Positions 1 to 7,237 of a stretch of DNA of 8,783 nucleotides are shown here, piece by piece (position 1 is the stretch's first letter; the number at the start of each line of letters is the position of its first letter). Under the pieces are notes generated by a model. The model searched no databases. It was given only the letters and a program-made list of their open reading frames with translations, and had not been told where the DNA came from. Both the position numbers and the translations under genes were made by a program. The DNA comes from Bacillota bacterium. Its GTDB lineage: Bacteria > Bacillota > Clostridia > Oscillospirales > Oscillospiraceae. The DNA is taken from contig JAEWML010000188.1 in assembly GCA_023393155.1 (NCBI GenBank), positions 1 through 8,783 on the forward strand, read 5' to 3'.

Positions 1-1209
1 TCCACCGCCTCCCGCGTGGGCACCGGAAACATCGTGGGTGTTTCCACCGCGGTATGTCTGGGCGGCTACGGCGCGGTGTTTTGGATGTGGCTGATCGCCA
101 TCATTGGCGGCGCCTCCGCGTTTGTGGAAAGCACCCTGGCGCAGATCTACAAGCGCAGGGACGAAAACGGCGACAGCTACGGCGGCCCGGCCTATTACAT
201 TGAAACGGCCCTTCACAACCGCGGTCTTGCCGTTTTGTTCTCCGTGTGTCTGATTCTCACCTATGCGGGCGGGTTCAACATGCTGGCCTCCTATAACCTG
301 CAATCCACCTTCTCTGTATACGGCTTCTACGATGCCAAAAGCTCTCCGTGGGTCATCGGCGCGATTCTGGCGGTTCTCGTGGGCTGGTGCATTCTGGGCG
401 GCGGCCGCCGCGTGGTGAAAGCCACCAGCGCCATCGTCCCCTTCATGGGCCTGATGTACATTGCCGTTTCTCTGGTCGTGCTGTTTTCCAACGTAAGCCT
501 GATTCCCGCCGTATTCAAAGAAATCTTCCGAAACGCGTTCGATTTCAAGGCGATTTTCTCGGGTATCGCGGGTTCCTGCATGATGTATGGCATCAAGCGG
601 GGGCTTTACTCCAACGAAGCGGGCGTTGGTTCTGCCCCCAACGCCGCCGCGGCTGCCGACGTATCCCACCCCGTCAAGCAGGGGCTGGTGCAGGTTTTGT
701 CCGTGTTTATCGACACCATTCTGATTTGCAGTGCCACCGCCCTGATGTGCCTGTGCTCCGGTGTGGAACCCACTGCCGAGCTTGCCGGCGCTCCCTATGT
801 GCAGGAGTCCGTTAAAACCATTATGGGAAATTTCGGCCCTGTATTTGTCACGGCGGCAATGGTCCTCTTCGCGTTTACCACGCTGCTGGGCAACCTCTTC
901 TATGTGGATAACTGCCTTACCTTTATTCACCGCAAAGTGCCCAGCAAACGCTTTATGCTGGGCTTCCGGCTGGTCTGCGCGGGAATAATTATCATAGGGT
1001 CCGCCTTGTCCATGTCTGCCGCGTGGGCCATTGCGGACATTATGATGGCCATTATGTGCCTGATCAACCTCCCGGCTTGCGTTGTTCTGAGCAAGGTGGC
1101 GGTAAATGCCTGCCGGGACTATGTGGCCCAGAAGAAGGAGGGCAACAACCCCGTCTTCCACGCCGCCGATATCGGTATGGACGTCAGCCAGTTGGACTAC
1201 TGGAAGTAA
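1..1209 (+). CDS. Amino acid carrier protein, AGCS family (sodium:alanine/glycine symporter), 5' end outside window
   Basis: Frame 1 is open from the first base, giving 402 residues and a TAA stop. The true start lies upstream, because the first visible residues (STASRVGTGNIVGV) already belong to the conserved family core, so roughly the first one or two membrane segments are missing. Family marks are GGPAYYIE near residue 61 and the signature KRGLYSNEAGVGSAP at about 199-213, part of the conserved core. Several further hydrophobic helices follow and the tail is short and polar. Known members import alanine or glycine, and sometimes glutamine, with Na+ across the cytoplasmic membrane; the substrate here cannot be read from sequence. 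It is convergent with the SulP gene, shares its terminator, and is not part of the 5-oxoproline operon. Family assignment is very secure, substrate is not. Confidence 0.95.
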   Translation, partial: STASRVGTGNIVGVSTAVCLGGYGAVFWMWLIAIIGGASAFVESTLAQIYKRRDENGDSYGGPAYYIETALHNRGLAVLFSVCLILTYAGGFNMLASYNLQSTFSVYGFYDAKSSPWVIGAILAVLVGWCILGGGRRVVKATSAIVPFMGLMYIAVSLVVLFSNVSLIPAVFKEIFRNAFDFKAIFSGIAGSCMMYGIKRGLYSNEAGVGSAPNAAAAADVSHPVKQGLVQVLSVFIDTILICSATALMCLCSGVEPTAELAGAPYVQESVKTIMGNFGPVFVTAAMVLFAFTTLLGNLFYVDNCLTFIHRKVPSKRFMLGFRLVCAGIIIIGSALSMSAAWAIADIMMAIMCLINLPACVVLSKVAVNACRDYVAQKKEGNNPVFHAADIGMDVSQLDYWK

Positions 1210-1240
1210 TCCCTCCCGGCATTTTCCTTGCCGTAAAAAA

Positions 1241-1301
1241 GCACCCCAATCGTTATCCAGCATATCATGCTGTCTAATGATTGGGGTGCAGTTCATTTTT
1301 T
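1241..1301. terminator. Bidirectional rho-independent terminator between AGCS and SulP genes
   Basis: GCACCCCAATC (1241-1251) pairs with GATTGGGGTGC (1279-1289). The stem extends inward by four more pairs, then a 2x2 mismatch, then a five-pair upper stem with loop TATCA (1263-1267). On the minus strand the hairpin is followed at once by TTTTTT (1240-1235), an ideal end for the SulP transcript. On the plus strand the T-run (1296-1301) begins six bases after the stem, so it is weaker for the AGCS transcript. The position between two convergent stop codons fits a shared terminator. Confidence 0.9.
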
Positions 1302-1303
1302 GC

Positions 1304-2974
1304 TCACCTGACCGATGCCGCCGGTTCCTGCTGCTCCAGCTCCTTCTTCAAAAGATCAAGGATTGCAAGGTCGGCGCTCCAAAAATAAGCGGACTCTCCC
1401 AGCAATGCGGTAATTCCCGCCCGGTCAAAATAGGTGCGCACGGAGTTCGTCATGCCGCAAAAAGCCACCGTCCTGCCCGCTTCTTTCATGCTGCGGCAAA
1501 GCTCCAACACCGTCTGAACGCCTGACACGTCCACACTGGGCATTCCCCGCAGAGACAAAATGACATGATCGTATGCGGGCATTTCCCTCATGCAGCGATT
1601 GAATTCATCCACCGCACCAAAAAACAAGGAACCGGTCACATAGGCCACTCCCGTGGTTTTCCAGGCAGCAGCTTTTTCATCCGGCACATCGCGGAGCCGA
1701 CTTGCGTCAATTACGGAAAAACTGACGGAGATATGGCTGACGCGGGACATATACAACACAGTGGAGTACAGTACGCCCATTAAGATTGCCATGGTCAGAT
1801 CAAAGACCACGGTAGCCAGCATCGTCACCAAAAACTGGCTGATACCGGACTTAAACCGGTGCGAGAAGATATACCGGATTCCGTCCCAGTCGTTCATGCG
1901 CCACGCGGTGACCATCAATACCCCCGCCAGCGCCGCCAGCGGCAGCTTTGCCATGACGCCGCCCAGCAGAAGCATGGACCCCAGCAGGAATACGGAGTGA
2001 AACACGCTGGTAAGCCTGGTTTGCTGTCCGGACTTCACCGCCACGCTGGTGCGGGCAATGGCCGCCGTGGCTGGTACGCCGCCAAACAGGGGCAGCAGCA
2101 TGTTCCCAACGCCCTGTGCAATCAATTCCTGATCGGCATTAAACGTCTCGTTTTTCATTCGGGCAGCAGACGCACCGCACAGCAAACTCTCAATCATACC
2201 CAGCGCCGCAATGGTGACAATCGGCGAGCCTAAACCTGCCAGCATCCCAAGGCTGTCGCCGTCAAGCGTCAGGCGGTCGCTCAGAAGCAGCGACCGCGGA
2301 ATGTCGCCTACGGTCGTCAAGCCGTCCATGCCAAACCCAATGGACACCACAGCCGCCAGCACAATTCCCGCCAGAGATCCGGGCACCTTTGCGCCCCACT
2401 TTCTGGGCCAGAGCAGCATCACAGCCACCACCAGCACGCTCACAGCCACAGCCTGCCAATTGGGGTGAAACCCAAGACTTCCGTAAGAGGCCAGTTTTTC
2501 CAGATTAGAGCTTCCCTGAGAAGCAGTTCCAAAAAAATGATCAATCTGCCCCATGGCAATAATAATTGCAATCCCAGAGGTAAAGCCCATTACCACAGGC
2601 ATCGGGATAAATGAAATCAGGCGGCCCATTCGGAAAATTCCCGCGATCAGCAACAGTGCTCCCGCGGCAAAGCTGGCCAGAAATACGCCCTGCAATCCGT
2701 AGGTTCCCACAATGCCAATCAGCACGGCGCTCATGGCACCGGTCGGCCCGGATATTTGATAGGACGCGCCGCCCAGCGCGGCAATGACCACGCCGGCAAT
2801 AATGGCCGTGACAAGACCGGCGGCCGCTGTGGCTCCGGAGCTGACGCCAAACGCCAAGGCCAAGGGCAGCGCCACCGCGCAAGCCGTCAGTCCGGCCATT
2901 GCGTCCTGCATCAAGCCCGCGGAGCCGTATCCCCGGAACTCATTTTTTAAATCCGATGTAAACCGCAAAAACAA
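1304..2974 (-). CDS. SulP family anion transporter with C-terminal STAS domain
   Basis: A membrane transporter of the SLC26/SulP family, 556 residues from the chosen start. The membrane part (about residues 20-410) carries QISGPTGAMS (about 73-82), MIESLLCGASAARM (about 260-273) and FGGVPATAAIARTS (about 297-310), all typical of SulP. A STAS domain fills about 440-545 and keeps the D-V-S (482-484) equivalent to the regulatory serine region of anti-sigma-factor antagonists. Known members move sulfate, bicarbonate or dicarboxylates; the substrate here is undetermined. The frame is open up to a TTG at 3043, but a good promoter lies inside that extension. The chosen start is TTG at 2974, with GGGGGAA (2987-2981) six bases upstream; TTG at 2968 is an alternative. 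It is apparently transcribed alone, and the 1241-1301 hairpin ends its transcript. Confidence 0.93.
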   Translation of the reverse strand: MFLRFTSDLKNEFRGYGSAGLMQDAMAGLTACAVALPLALAFGVSSGATAAAGLVTAIIAGVVIAALGGASYQISGPTGAMSAVLIGIVGTYGLQGVFLASFAAGALLLIAGIFRMGRLISFIPMPVVMGFTSGIAIIIAMGQIDHFFGTASQGSSNLEKLASYGSLGFHPNWQAVAVSVLVVAVMLLWPRKWGAKVPGSLAGIVLAAVVSIGFGMDGLTTVGDIPRSLLLSDRLTLDGDSLGMLAGLGSPIVTIAALGMIESLLCGASAARMKNETFNADQELIAQGVGNMLLPLFGGVPATAAIARTSVAVKSGQQTRLTSVFHSVFLLGSMLLLGGVMAKLPLAALAGVLMVTAWRMNDWDGIRYIFSHRFKSGISQFLVTMLATVVFDLTMAILMGVLYSTVLYMSRVSHISVSFSVIDASRLRDVPDEKAAAWKTTGVAYVTGSLFFGAVDEFNRCMREMPAYDHVILSLRGMPSVDVSGVQTVLELCRSMKEAGRTVAFCGMTNSVRTYFDRAGITALLGESAYFWSADLAILDLLKKELEQQEPAASVR

Positions 2975-3014
2975 AGTAAATTCCCCCAAAATTATTCTAA
3001 AACAGACGTTTTTT

Positions 3015-3043
3015 ATTATAGCACAGCTCATCGGGAGGGGCAA
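3015..3043 (-). promoter_or_regulatory. Sigma-70-type promoter of the SulP gene
   Basis: On the minus strand, TTGCCC (3043-3038), a 17-base spacer and a perfect TATAAT (3020-3015) stand about 40 bases before the chosen TTG start. Transcription would begin near 3008. That excludes the longer in-frame starts at 3043 (TTG) and 3031 (ATG), which would be upstream of the mRNA 5' end. Confidence 0.75.
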
Positions 3044-3056
3044 GTTTTAATATGTA

Positions 3057-3324
3057 TTCAGGCAAGCTCTTTCCTGCTATCGGACTGGTTGCTTGCCCGC
3101 TTTTATAGCCGGATAGATTGATGAAATTTCGTGTATAAGATCGCTTTCCGGTCTTTTGTTTTGGAGCTGTTGTTTCAGAGTACAGCCCCAAAAATGCTCC
3201 CCGACTACCGGCCGTGTCCGGCAATCCGGCAACTGGCTTCTCCTCCCTTCCGGCGCCGGTTTGGTTGAACCGGCAAGAAGGAGCATCCACAAAGAGTCGG
3301 CCTGCCGTAAATGCTCCCGGAATA
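3057..3324. other. Non-coding intergenic stretch with repeated hairpin-forming segments
   Basis: No believable gene is seen: open frames here cross the flanking terminator or promoter, lack a good ribosome site and resemble no family I know. Visible structure: a hairpin GCCGGTT/AACCGGC (3255-3261 with 3268-3274), and three copies of one heptamer, two reading GGAGCAT and one reading ATGCTCC on the minus strand (3317-3311, 3200-3194, and 3286-3280 inverted between them). The middle copy could pair with either flanking copy, and the downstream copy is followed by TTTT. This resembles attenuator logic, but I see no good promoter of its own. It may be an RNA leader, a decayed riboswitch or chance. 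Confidence 0.35.
3061..3097. repeat. Inverted repeat upstream of the SulP promoter
   Basis: GGCAAGC (3061-3067) and GCTTGCC (3091-3097) are perfect 7-base inverted arms with a 23-base gap. The pair ends about 18 bases upstream of the -35 box. It could be an operator or a weak hairpin; there is no good T-run after it on the minus strand. Role unknown. Confidence 0.4.
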
Positions 3325-3356
3325 AAGCCGCCGCCCGCGAAAACGGGCGGCGGCTT
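3325..3356 (-). terminator. GC-rich hairpin ending the pxp operon
   Basis: A perfect 13-base stem, AAGCCGCCGCCCG (3325-3337) with its complement (3344-3356), encloses a 6-base loop. It begins five bases after the stop codon of the DUF1445 gene. The minus-strand tail is TTTATT, only moderately T-rich, so some read-through into the next region is possible. No T-tail exists on the plus strand. Confidence 0.75.
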
Positions 3357-3360
3357 GTCA

Positions 3361-4182
3361 CTACTTTTGCTTGTGCGCCTCCAAATAATCATTCAGCTCT
3401 GCGTTTTTCACGTCGGTGATAAACATATGCCCCGGCGCGTGGGTGATGACGATGGGCGGCTTTGCATGTTCCACCGCCGCCTGCGGCGTCACGCCGCAGG
3501 GCCAGAACACAGGGATCTCACCGGGTTTTATCTCCACGGGGTCCCCGTAATCCGGCTTCATGATGTCCTGAATTCCGATCTGCGACGGATCCCCCATATG
3601 GACAGGCGCACCGTGGACATTGGGCATTTTTTCCGTAATGGCCTTGGCAATTTCTGCGTGCTCCGGCGTCATGGGGCGCATAGAGCAGACCATGGGGCCG
3701 TAAAACGGTCCGGCCTGCACCGTTGCAATGTTTGTTTTGTACATGGGCACGTTGCGGCCCTGCGTAATATGCCGCACCTCGATTCCGGCGGAAAGCAGCG
3801 CCTCTTCAAAAGAAAAGGAGCAGCCGATCAAAAATCCCACATAGCCGTCCTCCCAATAGGCGGACACATCGGTCAGTTCTTCAGTGAAAACACCGCCGCG
3901 ATAGATGCGGTAACGGGGAATGTCGGTGGTAATGTCGCCACCCTCTCCCATGGCATGGGTCGCGGGCGTACCCTCGATTACCTCCAGTATCGGGCAGGGA
4001 AACGGATTGCGCCGGGCATATTCTCTGAAATCCGCCGCATAATCCGGCGGCAGGATTACAAGGTTGGCCTGCGCATAGCCCCGGCACATACCGGCGGTTG
4101 GAAAGTCAATTTTCCCGGCGCGGATCTTTCCCCGCACCACGGCGGGAGAAAGGTCGATATAAGGCGTAATATCAAATGACAT
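3361..4182 (-). CDS. DUF1445 / YcsI-type putative hydro-lyase (D-glutamate cyclase-like family)
   Basis: A predicted cytoplasmic protein of 273 residues, close to the family's usual length. Recognisable parts are GYAQANLVILP (35-45), FLIGCSFSFEEAL (117-129), HMGDPSQIG (195-203), VFWPCGVTPQAA (225-236) and THAPGHMFITD (247-257), a set typical of bacterial YcsI. The reaction is not firmly established. Databases call it a putative hydro-lyase, and the mammalian D-glutamate cyclase, which makes 5-oxo-D-proline from D-glutamate, carries a related domain (from memory). That gives a plausible link to the 5-oxoprolinase genes. The start at 4182 is fixed by AGGAGGA (4195-4189) six bases upstream; a longer frame to 4308 overlaps pxpC and encodes a Cys/Arg-rich unlikely N-terminus. 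It is the last gene of the operon, 37 bases after pxpC. In B. subtilis ycsI sits between ycsG and kipI, so the gene order differs here. Confidence 0.88.
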   Translation of the reverse strand: MSFDITPYIDLSPAVVRGKIRAGKIDFPTAGMCRGYAQANLVILPPDYAADFREYARRNPFPCPILEVIEGTPATHAMGEGGDITTDIPRYRIYRGGVFTEELTDVSAYWEDGYVGFLIGCSFSFEEALLSAGIEVRHITQGRNVPMYKTNIATVQAGPFYGPMVCSMRPMTPEHAEIAKAITEKMPNVHGAPVHMGDPSQIGIQDIMKPDYGDPVEIKPGEIPVFWPCGVTPQAAVEHAKPPIVITHAPGHMFITDVKNAELNDYLEAHKQK

Positions 4183-4219
4183 TGATGCTCCTCCTTTTTT
4201 GTGGCAGCGCCTGTTTTCG

Positions 4220-5164
4220 TCAATTGTCCAGCACATGCCGCAACAGCCGCAGCGACGCCCGTTGGGCAAGCAACGCCTCCTGCGCGGCGGACAGAGAAAT
4301 TTTTTCAAAACGGACCTTGTCTCCGCTCTTTAGCTGGCCCAGAATACGGAAATCCGCGGAAATTACATTGGCAATCTTGGTGTAGCCCCCGGTGGTCTGC
4401 CGGTCGGAAAGCATGACGATGGGCTGTCCCGAGGAGGGCACCTGAATGGCACCGAACGCGATGCCGTCGGAGATGATGTCGCCGGAGGTTTCATGGGCAA
4501 TCTCCGGGCCCTCCAACCGGCAGCCCATTCGGTCAAACTCGGCCGTGACGGTATAAACTCCTGTGAGAAACGTCTCCATCCCCGCAGGGGTAAACGCGTC
4601 GTCCTGAGGCCCCGGCACCACCCGGAGCGTGTATTCCGCCCGCGCGCGAAATTCCGGCGCGATGGAGCGGGTCGCCAGTGCTTTTGGCTCCGTCCCCGGC
4701 GCACGAAGGCCGAGCACGTCCTCCTTTTCCAGCTTTCGGCCATGGAAGCCGCCGATTTTCGCCTTCATATAGGTGGACCGGCTCCCCATAACCTGCGGGA
4801 TATCCAGTCCCCCCGCCACGGCGATAAACGCCCGGCAGCCGGATTTAGGCCCGGTAAAACGCAGCACCTGGCCAGCGCCCACCCGGACGGCTCGGTAGTT
4901 ATTGATAGGTACGCCATCCAGCGTGGGGCCCAGGTCCGCGCCGGTAACGGCGATCACCGCGGGCTGGTCGAAGCGGAGCTGCGGGCCCATAATCGTACAC
5001 TCCAGAACGGCTTCTCCCTCTTCATTGCCCGCCAAAATGTTGGCCACGGCGGCGGAACGAGGGTCCACCGCGCCGGAAACCGGCACGCCGAACTGCTGAT
5101 ACCCCGTCCGTCCCTGATCCTGAACCGTTGTCAGCATACCGGGATGCAGAACCGTGATGCTCAT
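4220..5164 (-). CDS. pxpC: 5-oxoprolinase subunit C (biotin-dependent carboxyltransferase-like, KipA family)
   Basis: Subunit of ATP-dependent 5-oxoprolinase, which with PxpA and PxpB converts 5-oxo-L-proline, ATP and water to L-glutamate, ADP and phosphate. The protein has 314 residues, a full-length carboxyltransferase A/B-type fold. Family marks are TVQDQGRTGYQQFGVPVSGA (13-32), VTGADLGPTLDG (73-84), VMGSRSTYM (125-133), DRMGCRLEG (211-219), and the conserved C-terminal block from SDGIAFGAIQVPSSGQP to GGYTKIANVISAD (232-271). The ATG overlaps the pxpB stop by four bases (ATGA), and a GAGGAGG-type ribosome site lies 7 bases upstream, so the two subunits are translationally coupled as expected for partners in one complex. 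The B. subtilis homologue KipA is also linked to sporulation control through KipI; whether that applies here is unknown. Confidence 0.95.
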   Translation of the reverse strand: MSITVLHPGMLTTVQDQGRTGYQQFGVPVSGAVDPRSAAVANILAGNEEGEAVLECTIMGPQLRFDQPAVIAVTGADLGPTLDGVPINNYRAVRVGAGQVLRFTGPKSGCRAFIAVAGGLDIPQVMGSRSTYMKAKIGGFHGRKLEKEDVLGLRAPGTEPKALATRSIAPEFRARAEYTLRVVPGPQDDAFTPAGMETFLTGVYTVTAEFDRMGCRLEGPEIAHETSGDIISDGIAFGAIQVPSSGQPIVMLSDRQTTGGYTKIANVISADFRILGQLKSGDKVRFEKISLSAAQEALLAQRASLRLLRHVLDN

Positions 5165-5898
5165 TCCGCACCCTCCTCTCTGGAGTGGCGCTTGCAGACA
5201 TAAGTCCCGGCGGCCTCCTGCTCCGCGATTTTATCATATTCCGCCCGATCAATGGGGTAAAACTTTATATACTGCCCCGCCTCCGGCAAAATGGGTTTTT
5301 CCCGCTCCGGCGCGTACATCCTCACCGGGGTCTGCCCAATCAACTGCCAGCCTCCCGGAGAGTCGATGGGATATACCCCGGTTTGCGCCCCGGCGATGCC
5401 CACGCTGCCCGCGGGAATTCTGACCCGGGGCGTCTTCAGCCGGGGCGTGGCGATGGATTCGTCCATGCCGCCCAGATACGTAAAGCCCGGCGTAAAGCCC
5501 AGCATGTAGATCAGATATTCCGGCGCGCTGTGAATAGCAATCACCTCGTCCACCGACCTGCCCCCCTGCTCCGCCACAAACGGAAGGTCCGGCCCTTCCT
5601 CCCCGCCGTACAACACGGGAATTTCCAGCACCTCGCTGGGGGGAATCCGCACCTTGTCCAGTCCGCCCAGCAACCCCTTCAGTTTCTGTTCCAGCGCGGC
5701 ATAGCGAATAACCCCCGGGTCATAGTGCACCATCAGGGAGCGATAGGTGGGAACCGTCTCCACGATGCCCGGGATGCCGCTTTCCAGCAGAGCAATATTA
5801 AACGCCCGGATGCGGCTGTTAATCGCCACGCTGATTTCATTGCCGAATTCCACGGTCACAGCCGTATCTCCGGCATTTAAAAATCTCACTTCGTCCAT
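5161..5898 (-). CDS. pxpB: 5-oxoprolinase subunit B (KipI / carboxyltransferase C-D domain)
   Basis: Second subunit of the PxpABC 5-oxoprolinase. The 245 residues divide into a KipI-type N-terminal part (about 1-85, with FLNAGDTAVTVEFG at 6-19) and the carboxyltransferase C/D-type part. The latter holds the signature IHSAPEYLIYMLGFTPGFTY (122-141), TPRLKTPRVRIPAGSVGIAG (151-170) and SPGGWQLIGQTP (180-191). This subunit and PxpC resemble the two halves of urea-amidolyase and allophanate-type carboxyltransferases, but in Pxp complexes they act on the lactam. ATG at 5898 follows AAAGGAA by five bases. A small GC hairpin, GCGCGGC/GCCGCGC (5918-5934), lies in the 60-base gap after the transporter gene and may tune relative expression or mRNA stability. 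Length and motifs appear intact. Confidence 0.95.
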   Translation of the reverse strand: MDEVRFLNAGDTAVTVEFGNEISVAINSRIRAFNIALLESGIPGIVETVPTYRSLMVHYDPGVIRYAALEQKLKGLLGGLDKVRIPPSEVLEIPVLYGGEEGPDLPFVAEQGGRSVDEVIAIHSAPEYLIYMLGFTPGFTYLGGMDESIATPRLKTPRVRIPAGSVGIAGAQTGVYPIDSPGGWQLIGQTPVRMYAPEREKPILPEAGQYIKFYPIDRAEYDKIAEQEAAGTYVCKRHSREEGAE

Positions 5899-5917
5899 AC
5901 TTGTTCCTTTCCACCGA

Positions 5918-5934
5918 GCGCGGCACCGCCGCGC
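5918..5934. other. Intercistronic GC hairpin before pxpB
   Basis: GCGCGGC (5918-5924) and GCCGCGC (5928-5934) form a 7-base stem with a 3-base loop, ending about 10 bases before the AAAGGAA ribosome site of pxpB on the minus strand. It has no T-run, so it is not a terminator. It may act as an mRNA processing or stability element. Confidence 0.4.
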
Positions 5935-5958
5935 CCAACGCCAATGATACGCCTTTCA

Positions 5959-7191
5959 TCAGGCGAAGAGCTTCAAAATGCCGGGAACGGCTTTTACTCC
6001 GGCGTAGAGAGAGACGCAGAGCACAATGACACCCAACACAATCATCCAGGTAGGATGCTTGTATTCATCGCCTACAATTTTCTTATTGCGGCACGCCAGC
6101 AGCATCACGCCCAGGCTGACCGGCAGAATGAGGCCATTGAGAGCACCCGCAATAATCAGCAGCTGGGCGGCGTTGCCAACCAGCACCATCATCAGCGTGG
6201 CGAAGGTAATGAACCCCACCACGAACTGGCGCTCATACTTGGCGATGAAGGGGTGCAGCGTCTTGAGGAAAGAGACGGAGGTAAACGCCGCGCCCACCAC
6301 GGAGGAGACGCCGGCGGAGAATAGGCACAGGCCGAACAGCCGATACCCCAAATTGCCAGCGGACAGGCGAAACGCCTCGGCAGCGGGGTTGCCGGCGTTG
6401 ATAATGGTGTCGGCATTGGCGGCATTCCACTGAGACCCGATCATGCAGGTGCCCAACACGGCCAGAAACAACAAAATACGCACGGTCCCGGAGGTTGCGC
6501 AGCCCTGCAGCACACTTTTGCGCACACGGCTCACATTTTCCGGGCCGGAAATTCCCGCGTCCAGCAGGCGGTGCGCGCCGGAAAAGGCAATGTAGCCGCC
6601 GCAGGACCCGCCCAGCAAGGTAGTCAGCGCCACAAACATGGAGGGGATTTCATTAAATTTGGTCAGGCTGGATGCCACCACGCCCAACGGGGGCTTGGAG
6701 ATCACCGCCACCACCAGAACAGTGACCAGAATGATGGCAGCCAGAAGGGTGGCAACCTTATCCATAATGGTCTTGGCGTTTTTGTTGATAAAGATGATGA
6801 TGCCGAGGCAGCCGGCAATCACGGCGCCCATCTTTTCATTCAAGCCGAACATGGCGTTGAAGCCCAGCGCTACGCCGCCCACGTTGCCCACGTTGAATGC
6901 CAACCCGCCGATTGCCACCAAAACAGCAAGAGCGACGCCCAAGCCGGGCAGCACCTTGTTTGCCACGTCCTGCGCCCTCATCTTGGACACACTGACGATG
7001 GACCAGATGTTTATTTGTGCCGTAATATCCATCAGGATTACCAGCAGGATAATGAGAACCAGCGCGGGACCGTATTGTGCCGTAAATTTTGAGGTCTGGG
7101 TCAAAAAGCCGGGGCCGATGGCAGAGGTCGCCATCAAAAACGCGGCGCCCAGCAAAACAGATTTATTTTTATTTGTCTCGTTCGCACTCAT
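5959..7191 (-). CDS. NRAMP-fold transporter (YcsG-like) lacking the canonical metal-binding motifs
   Basis: Integral membrane protein of 410 residues with about 11 hydrophobic segments, related to SLC11/NRAMP carriers and to B. subtilis YcsG. TM1 aligns cleanly with canonical NRAMP (LGPGFLxxxGYxDPGN versus LGAAFLMATSAIGPGF, 14-29), so the metal-binding DPGN is GPGF here (26-29). The TM6 motif with its metal-binding Met (GATVMPH-like) becomes GGSCGGY (194-200). QLLIIAGALNGLILPVSLGV (343-362) fits the TM10 region. A divalent-metal substrate is therefore doubtful. The fold is LeuT-like, and the position between pxpA and pxpB makes 5-oxoproline or a related amino-acid lactam the most economical guess; this is inference. 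ATG at 7191 follows GTGAGGA by about 8 bases. The gaps to pxpA and pxpB are 38 and 60 bases. Confidence 0.88.
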   Translation of the reverse strand: MSANETNKNKSVLLGAAFLMATSAIGPGFLTQTSKFTAQYGPALVLIILLVILMDITAQINIWSIVSVSKMRAQDVANKVLPGLGVALAVLVAIGGLAFNVGNVGGVALGFNAMFGLNEKMGAVIAGCLGIIIFINKNAKTIMDKVATLLAAIILVTVLVVAVISKPPLGVVASSLTKFNEIPSMFVALTTLLGGSCGGYIAFSGAHRLLDAGISGPENVSRVRKSVLQGCATSGTVRILLFLAVLGTCMIGSQWNAANADTIINAGNPAAEAFRLSAGNLGYRLFGLCLFSAGVSSVVGAAFTSVSFLKTLHPFIAKYERQFVVGFITFATLMMVLVGNAAQLLIIAGALNGLILPVSLGVMLLACRNKKIVGDEYKHPTWMIVLGVIVLCVSLYAGVKAVPGILKLFA

Positions 7192-7209
7192 CGGGATTTC
7201 CTCACTTTT

Positions 7210-7237
7210 ATTATATTTGTAGCACGCGATTAAACAA
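7210..7237 (-). promoter_or_regulatory. Possible internal promoter before the transporter gene
   Basis: On the minus strand TTGTTT (7237-7232), a 16-base spacer and TATAAT (7215-7210) span the pxpA stop codon and the short gap before the NRAMP-type gene. A start near 7203 would leave only a very short leader that still includes the GAGGA ribosome site. AT-rich intercistronic gaps give such matches by chance, so this is only a candidate. Confidence 0.3.

Noticed and set aside
3181..3300. Cobalamin riboswitch
   Set aside because: Only a short GGGGAGCA-type segment and a GC hairpin resemble it. The GCCACTG and AGYCAGGAGACCTGCC elements are absent, and the SulP promoter lies downstream of it, so it would not be in that mRNA's leader.
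2997..3392. Open frames of 131 and 94 residues on the minus strand between the SulP and DUF1445 genes
   Set aside because: They run through the operon terminator hairpin, and the longer one also runs through the SulP promoter; they lack a good ribosome site and show no recognisable domain.
3214..4179. Long plus-strand open frames opposite the DUF1445, pxpC, pxpB, transporter and pxpA genes
   Set aside because: They are antisense shadows of GC-rich coding sequence; the minus-strand products match known families throughout.
4183..4308. N-terminal extension of the DUF1445 gene to 4308
   Set aside because: It overlaps the pxpC coding end and is Cys/Arg-rich; ATG at 4182 has a near-perfect ribosome site.
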